A DNA stretch of 64,000 nucleotides from Hoplostethus atlanticus (Eukaryota > Chordata > Actinopteri > Trachichthyiformes > Trachichthyidae). Both the position numbers and the translations under genes were made by a program. The stretch covers positions 620,001 to 684,000 of the forward strand of contig JAXDDX010000045.1 in assembly GCA_034670405.1 (NCBI GenBank), given 5' to 3'. Below, one piece after another: positions 58,055 to 64,000 of the stretch. The notes below the pieces were generated by a model. That model was given only the letters and a program-made list of their open reading frames with translations, was not told where the DNA came from and made no database searches. Every line of letters starts with the position of its first letter. The stretch's first letter is position 1.

Positions 58055-59905
58055 GCCTGGTCCCAGAGAGGTGGAGTCGGTTCTGTTGAAGCCTCAGTTC
58101 CATCTGAAACTCTGGTTCGGCTTCACCGTCCAGAGCTGGATCCTGGATCTAGGCCGGCCTGTTGTCATGGTAATGATCTGGACCTTAGCGAGTCTGGTGT
58201 CCAGTCCTTCTGGAGAAATCCATTATGTGTTTTGCTGTAGCCTTAGCCCAACCCTGATAGACAGCTCATGGGGAAAGTGTTTCTGAACCAACATAAACGA
58301 CATAAATTCATAATCTACATGGTAGTGAGGAATGTGAGTGACTGTTGGGAACTGGCTGACTGGTAAATCCCTTCCCAGCTCGTCCTCCCAGTAGACTGGG
58401 TTCCTCTGAACCGGCCCAGTCCTGGAGAATACCTCCACATGGCGTACAACATCACCACACCGCTCATCCTGCTCAAGGTAACTGAGTCAGCATTAGACGT
58501 TTCAGGCGTTTCAGAGTTCAGAGTCTATTTTCAAACCATGTCTGGTCTTCTTTCATTGTCAGCTGATTGAACGCAGCCCCAGGACCCTGCCCCGCCCGGC
58601 CGTCCACCTCTGCATCATCGCCGTCGTCATGGGAACCAGCATCCACCTGGTGGCCGATTCCATCACCCAGCGCCTCCTGCTGATTGGCTACCAGCTGCAC
58701 CTGTCTATCAGAGAGAATCCAATCATGAAGAACCTTGAACCTGCCTCCCTGGTAGGCGGCGGATCGTTGCTTTAAACAGAAAACAGATACAATGAAATAG
58801 AAGAGCTCTGTTCTAAAATGCTATCACTCATCACTGAGTATCTCTAGTCTGTGAAGATAATATTCACTCTACTGTATTCTACTGTACTCTACTGTTCTTG
58901 TTTCACAGATTGATTCCTTTGAGCTTCTGTGTTTTTATGATGAGACTCTCGGCCATTCGATGTGGTAAGAAGACATCCAACATATAGGGCTCCACCCTGC
59001 TTCACATTCAGACAGTTAGACACAGTCTAGTCTTCTACTGGTTCTACTGGTTCTACTGGTTGAAGAAGGGTTGAGTGTTTCTGACTCATTTCTCTAACTC
59101 GTTCTTTCTCTCCTCTCTCTCCTCCAGGTACATTCCTCTCTTCCTCATCCTCTTCATCTTTTTCGGTGGTTGTTTCACCCACCGGAAGCAGGAGAAGATG
59201 CCGCCGGCAGCGTGGTTCCTACTGGTCCCCAGCGCAGGATACTACTGGTCAGACTGGTTTACACTTCCATCACAACAGAGAGTTTGGTTAGAGAGACAGT
59301 CCGGCAACAGAGAGGTCACAGGTTCAATCACCGCAAGAGCCAATATGTTTCCTTCAGCAGCCACCATGTCCTGTTGAAGTATCCTTGAGCAAGGCACTGA
59401 AACCCTAACCTCTTACTCAACGTAAATCACTCTGGGTGAGAGCAGCAGCGAAGTGGCTGAAAAGAAAAATTGTGATTCAAATTGTTTCGGGGAGAGAAAT
59501 GTTTGTAACACTGAAAAGACTGAAACTCAGCCCTCTTCCTGTCAGATCCCATCAGTCTGTGATGTTCAATTCATTCAGTTATTTTGTGGTGGACCCACCA
59601 ACCTGCCTGGTCTGTAGCTTAACGTGTGTGATTAACATGTTACTAGCAGTCATGACGTGTTGTTAAATACGGATTACTAAATCAGCATTTTGTGATAGAT
59701 TTGTATAAACATAACAATCTAAAATATCCCGTTATGTGTCCTGGGTCTCAGATGTTCAACCCCTCTGACAACCAGCAGCTTGTCTAGACACTGAAGTTGA
59801 AGTGGTGACCTCTGACCTCTGACCTCTGACTGTTGTCACACCAGATAGTAGCTGGACTGGACCTGCAGCTGCTGTCTGATAAACAATACAGTGCCTGAGG
59901 CAGGG

Positions 59906-59948
<43 letters not shown>

Positions 59949-60593
59949 ACGCTGAGTGTTGGTAATTATTTATATGTTTGTGTTTCTCAGGTGTTGCTGA
60001 CTGATTAGTTTCCAGGATGATGGCAACGTAATCTGTTGGGGCAAGTGGGCCGATCAAAGTACGTCCACTAAAAGTGCTTGTTTTTGCCACTGACAGGCTC
60101 AGAGTGTTATTCTTGTGTCTGACAACATTACGGAAAGGATCCTACAGAGATTTGTCTTTGTTTAACCTCTTCCTGCAACAACTCACCTCATCTTTCAGAT
60201 TTCAGAGACTTCTCCTTGAGCGAGACTTCTGTTTCTGGTTAAAAAAGGTCTATCTCTATAGCGATCCTTTCCGTAATGTTGTCAGACACAGGAATAACAA
60301 TCTGAGCCTGTCAGTGGCAAAAACAAGCACTTTTAGTGGACAGGAGACGAGGTTGCAGGGATCGAACCGTTGACCCTCCGGTAGTGGAGCAACCTCTCGA
60401 ACCCTGAACCCACCCAGTAACACACAAAGCACCTTAATAGACATTTCAACTGTGCTGCTGGCAGGTACCTGATCACTGAGGGACAGACCTTCATCCTCTT
60501 CATCTTCACCTTCTTCGCCATGACCGCCACAGTGATGCACCAGAGGAGGCGGGGTCTGGTTCCCGACTGCAACGGCCTCTTCCTGCTCTACAG

Positions 60594-60671
<78 letters not shown>

Positions 60672-61043
60672 AGTGAACTATATTAACAAAACAATTCAAC
60701 CTTCATTTGTTTAAACATTTAAGCATTTATTAATACTACAAATTATACTTCTAGAATAATGTTTATAAAATTGTACACCTACTTTTGAAACAGGCTGTAT
60801 ATAATACTGTGTACTGTCTGAAAACCAGAAGAATATGAGAATATGAAGGAAACAAATCTGTGAACTTAGAGCAACACTGGTATCTCTAGTTTCTCGGCGG
60901 CTCTGATCCTGGTGGCGGTTTGGGTGGCCTGTCTGTGGAACGACGGTGTCCTGAGGAGGAAGCACCCAGGGGTGATGTACGTCCCGCAGCCATGGGCCTT
61001 CTACACCCTCCACCTCCAGCAACACACCCAGCCAGCTGTTTGA
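58055..61043 (+). CDS. CLN6: CLN6, ER transmembrane protein (exons 2-8; exon 1 not found)
   Basis: Exons 58055-58169, 58379-58477, 58563-58751, 58909-58964, 59128-59247, 60465-60593 and 60890-61043 connect in phase and encode 286 residues to the stop; human CLN6 has 311, so only a 25-30-residue exon 1 is missing. Matches to CLN6: [95 protein letters not shown]-like [25 protein letters not shown] and [16 protein letters not shown]. About seven membrane helices are visible. CLN6 acts in the ER with CLN8 in export of lysosomal enzymes; loss causes neuronal ceroid lipofuscinosis in mammals. Exon 2 needs two bases of a codon from exon 1. The acceptor is TAGCAG, a possible tandem acceptor. Confidence 0.94.
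59280..59455 (+). repeat. tRNA-derived SINE in CLN6 intron
   Basis: GGTCACAGGTTCAATCACCG gives the B box, then TATCCTTGAGCAAGGCACTG the body, and ACTCTGGGTGAGAGCAGC the end. Confidence 0.65.
59911..59944. repeat. (TG)n microsatellite
   Basis: About 17 TG units in the CLN6 intron before exon 7. Confidence 0.9.
60063..60341. mobile_element. Foldback MITE with 79-bp arms
   Basis: The left arm (60063-60141, GTCCACTAAAAGTGCTTG...) and right arm (60263-60341) are near-perfect reverse complements separated by about 120 bp. No coding capacity; target duplication not certain. It lies in a CLN6 intron. Confidence 0.8.
60594..60668. repeat. (CA)n beginning inside the CLN6 exon 7 donor
   Basis: The donor AG/GTACACACAC continues as 36 CA units. 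Confidence 0.95.
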
Positions 61044-61954
61044 CACAACTGTTCAGTTACTCTGAGACAAGACAAGACAAGAGACTAGCATCTTTATACC
61101 GGTTACCGGTTGGTAACAATTCTACAGACCTTTTTAGCCCCAAATAAGTCTGACGTCCTCAGGCACGTTCCTATTGGCTGTTCAAAAACAAGAGTTTCCT
61201 ATTGGCTGTTCAAAAGATAAGAGATGATATATCTAGATTATAGATCACAGATATATAGATTATAGATTATAGATTGGTTCTTTGCCAATTGACCTGCTCG
61301 GGCTGCTGAATCTGTAACATATTTTAAATCACTTCTTATAACTCATTTGATAGACTTGCTTTTATGTAATTGATTTTGATTTTTAATCTTATGTTCTTTC
61401 TTATATTTTTAATTTAATTGTATTTATTTATTTATTTGAATGTGTATCCTATGTTTGTCTCCCCCTTATATATATATACAATACTTTATACTTTATACCT
61501 TCCTGTAAATCATGTTGTCTGGGTTAGGGTTAGTCTAAATCTGCTTTTAGAAGTGCTAAAGAAATAAAATGTACCTAAATAACTAGAAATAAAGAAATAT
61601 TTTACCAGATCTTTACCTGAACCACAACAGACTTTATTTAGAGTTATACAACACACAACACTCATTTCAACACTGATATAAAAATGGACCGTTTTTTAGT
61701 TTTTAGCTTTAGTTCATAAAACATCATGTTGAGTTTTCTTTGAGATCTTTCTCTGATCTCATGGTTTCATATTCAGGAGAGTTAAATGACACCTATTTCA
61801 GATCATTTGGAGATCTGTTGTTGTGATCAGTGAGCTCAACATGATCTGATATGTGGTTGTTTCTCTGGAGTTGAAATATGATGCCTTTAGTCTCATCTTG
61901 GTGTTAAAAAGAAATTAAAGGCAGAAATATGAGATCTCTTGAATTTTGCTTTGC

Positions 61955-62320
61955 TCCATCCAGTAACGTTCTCAGTAAAAGTGAACAGTGTGATCAGGTA
62001 GATTTGTCTCCAAATGTAGGTTACTGTGACTCAGTAAACTGTCTTGTCTTTAGCCCTAGTCTCTACTCCAAAACACTCTGAGTTGGAGCTGGAGAAGAGT
62101 CAGCTCAGTTAACCTGAACAAACTGGTAGCTAGCTAACTAGCCAGCAGGCTAGTTTAGTTACTGTTAACATGGGACTACTAGCCACTGCTAACGCTAGCT
62201 TCAACTAGACAACAAGACAGTGATGGTTAGCTGACCAGATGCTATGGTTAGCTAGCTAACAATCTACATTATCTCAACACTAAATCAGTCACATCTATCA
62301 GTGATGAAATGATCAAGTTT
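61955..62320 (-). repeat. Dispersed repeat family A, copy
   Basis: Reverse complement of the right half of 49995-50620, with a small deletion near 62208 that removes the segment holding the TTAA site. Confidence 0.8.
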
Positions 62321-62610
62321 GAGCGATCAATATGTCAGCGGTCTAAAACATCAACGGTAACGGTCAGGTTTTGGTGTCAGCCAATCAGAATCAAAGAGCA
62401 AGGGCTTCTTTCTAGACCGACGATCAACAATCATACAGGAGAAATCCATCGGAGGAGAGAGAGAGACCAATTTCTCTGAAATAGAAGTAGACGAGACATG
62501 TTGAGGTTAAGTGGGTTCACCAATAAAAAACAATTCCAACACTTCATCACAAAATAACTCCTGACAGATCACAGACTGATGAGATCTAACAGGAAGAGGA
62601 TCTGAGGGGA
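62310..62610 (-). repeat. Dispersed repeat family B, copy
   Basis: CCAATCAGAATCAAAGAGC, TCTAGACCGACGATC, GAAATCCATCGGAG and GATGAGATCTAACAGGAAG occur in the family order. It has no internal GACCAGAATGC subunit. Confidence 0.8.
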
Positions 62611-62766
62611 TTTCTCCTTTAATGGCCGGGCCTGGAACTGCCTTCCACATGGACACACAACCGGGATATTCCATCCACTTCCATTAAGGTCCTCATCTTA
62701 CAGCAGCCTGGATCAGTTTCCTGGTAAAAGGCTGCAGAGTTCAGACCTGCCGTGCACCGAGCTACA

Positions 62767-64000
62767 ATGGTGAGATAATCATCATGCCTGCTTTGACGCT
62801 GCTGTCACCCAGATTTTACAAATACTTTGTGCTTTTCATGCTTCATTCATGCCATTTTGTTACTTCATCACAGGCGAAGTTCCTGACACAAGATCAAATT
62901 AATGGTAAGACAGTCCATGCTTTTGTATTTGGTGTTGGAGAGCAGAAGCCATTCTGCCAAATATAATATTATGACCTTTTTTGTGAGTATTTTAATGATT
63001 TAATGTGATAAGTTAAGTAATACCATTACTAGTTTTTATGGGTTTATTTATTTTTAAAAAACAAACCAAACTGCTGATGGTTCAGCCTGATGGGACCAGT
63101 CTAGTGTTGGTAGTTTTCCATGTGCCTGCCTCGGCACAAAGCACCGCTTGTTGTATTCTAACTGAGCAGATTCACACAGTGATCTGTTGGCTGGCCACTC
63201 CATCTGTTAATGTGATTAAACACAAAGGCTTGCTATGTGAGCATGGTTTAGTATAATGAGGAGACGGCGATGCCAAAGTATTGTCTTTGGTCTCATGGAT
63301 GAGTCAGTGTGCTGCACCGGTGGTTTCAGCTTGATGCTGTGCAGCACAACTCTAGTGTGACAGTCAGTCACACCAACATATCAGTTTGCTGATATTTTCC
63401 TTTTATTAAAAATGGGATCTGTTGTCCACCTCTGGGATGATGCAGTTTGATTGATTACATATTTATTGTAGAATATTACACTGGCTGTTTATGGGAAGGT
63501 TTTCCACCCTGGCAAAATAACATTCAGGGAAACTGAGTCCTTGTAGTTTTCTTGATTTTTTGGCATGAAAATATATTGGATATCGTCACAGTATCGGCTA
63601 TCTGCAGCTTCAGTCCAAAAATATCGGTATTGGTAACAAATTAAGAAATATCTGAATATGAGCGTCAGTCCAGACTGCGGTTTGCCCTCGGTTCAGGATG
63701 ACAGGTTACCAAAACTCTGTCCAATAAACCAGCTACTGGTGAGTCATGTGATTTTTGTTCCTGGTTGGTTGTGATTGGTCAGTGTGAACCTGAACCAACC
63801 AAATACAAAAATGCAGCAAAGTGAACTTTTCCACTCTGGTTCAGACCAGAGGAAACCATCAGGAGGTTTGATCACACCCTCTGAGTTCCCATGATCCTCA
63901 GCTGCAGTTTTGTGTGTTGCAGAATATAAGGAGTGTTTCTCGCTGTACGACCAGCAGCGGCGGGGGAGGATCGAAGCCCAGCAGCTGATAACAGTGATGC
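62767..64000 (+). CDS. CALML4: CALML4, calmodulin-like protein 4, first three exons (cut by window end)
   Basis: Exon 1 is the ATG alone (62767-62769, donor GTGAGA). Exon 2 is 62874-62904 (AKFLTQDQIN) and exon 3 runs from 63923 past the window end (EYKECFSLYDQQRRGRIEAQQL). A start codon alone in exon 1 is typical for calmodulin-family genes. The first EF-hand loop, DQQRRGRIEAQQ, keeps only the first Asp and the Gly-x-Ile core and lacks the acidic residues at positions 3, 5 and 12, so it should not bind calcium, as in known CALML4. The protein is a light chain of MYO7B in the microvillar adhesion complex of gut and kidney brush borders. It lies 1.7 kb after CLN6 on the same strand, as in human. 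Confidence 0.93.
63370..63640 (+). repeat. Dispersed repeat family F, copy in CALML4 intron 2
   Basis: TTTTTGGCATGAAAATATATTGG and the following ATCGGCTATCTGCAGCTTC match 21330-21390 in order. Confidence 0.55.
63645..63870 (-). repeat. Dispersed repeat family G, copy 2
   Basis: Inverted copy of 40983-41300, ending about 50 bp before CALML4 exon 3. Confidence 0.75.

Larger units (their letters stand above)
61044..62766. other. Region between CLN6 and CALML4
   Basis: It holds the CLN6 3' flank with AATAAA near 61563 as a candidate poly(A) signal, family A (61955-62320) and family B (62310-62610). No exon was seen; the last 150 bp must contain the CALML4 5' UTR. Confidence 0.5.

Overview
The window is a piece of a vertebrate genome, almost certainly a ray-finned (teleost) fish. 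The genes are split by GT-AG introns, and the space between exons is filled with very long CA/GT, TCTA and GATGAGGTGA-type arrays, tRNA-derived SINEs, LINE fragments and small DNA transposons of the kind common in teleosts. The species cannot be read from the sequence.

Five genes can be supported. (1) 74-2178, + strand: the last two exons of a gene I could not name with certainty; its C-terminal peptide has a CFAP97/Hemingway-like pattern. (2) 6975-40144, + strand: a complete integrin alpha-11 gene (ITGA11). I rebuilt 30 coding exons whose phases all close, giving 1213 codons with signal peptide, beta-propeller, inserted I (vWA) domain, thigh/calf region, one membrane helix and a short tail. 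(3) 46755-48738, - strand: FEM1B, two coding exons, 627 codons, the same length as the human protein. (4) 58055-61043, + strand: CLN6 exons 2-8; exon 1 was not found. (5) 62767-64000, + strand: the first three exons of CALML4, cut by the window end. Order and relative orientation of ITGA11-FEM1B-CLN6-CALML4 equal the human 15q23 block, which supports the four identifications. The gene left of ITGA11 is not CORO2B, the human neighbour, so synteny appears to break there.

The genes do not form one pathway. ITGA11 is a collagen receptor subunit at the cell surface, FEM1B a substrate receptor of a CUL2 ubiquitin ligase, CLN6 an ER membrane protein needed for lysosomal enzyme export, and CALML4 a calmodulin-like light chain.

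Mobile DNA is abundant. A full-length LINE with an intact endonuclease/reverse-transcriptase reading frame (54025-57377) sits inside an LTR-like element (53458-57675), which itself interrupts a minisatellite upstream of CLN6 exon 2. A TTAA-flanked palindromic element (30480-31123) is inserted into an older repeat, and other copies of that repeat preserve the empty site. Smaller elements include a TA-flanked mariner-like MITE, an 80-bp-arm foldback element and several dispersed families.

The most unusual features lie in ITGA11. The 3' end of exon 13 and its splice donor have been copied about 18 times as a 30-bp minisatellite that makes up nearly the whole following intron. Exon 16 has an in-frame 12-bp minisatellite encoding a charged Lys-Asp-Ala-Arg tract. 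Exon 24 encodes a run of eight serines. One 124-bp intron is almost pure TCTA repeat. I saw no CRISPR array, operon or other wholly new system; the interest here is in repeats acting on gene structure.
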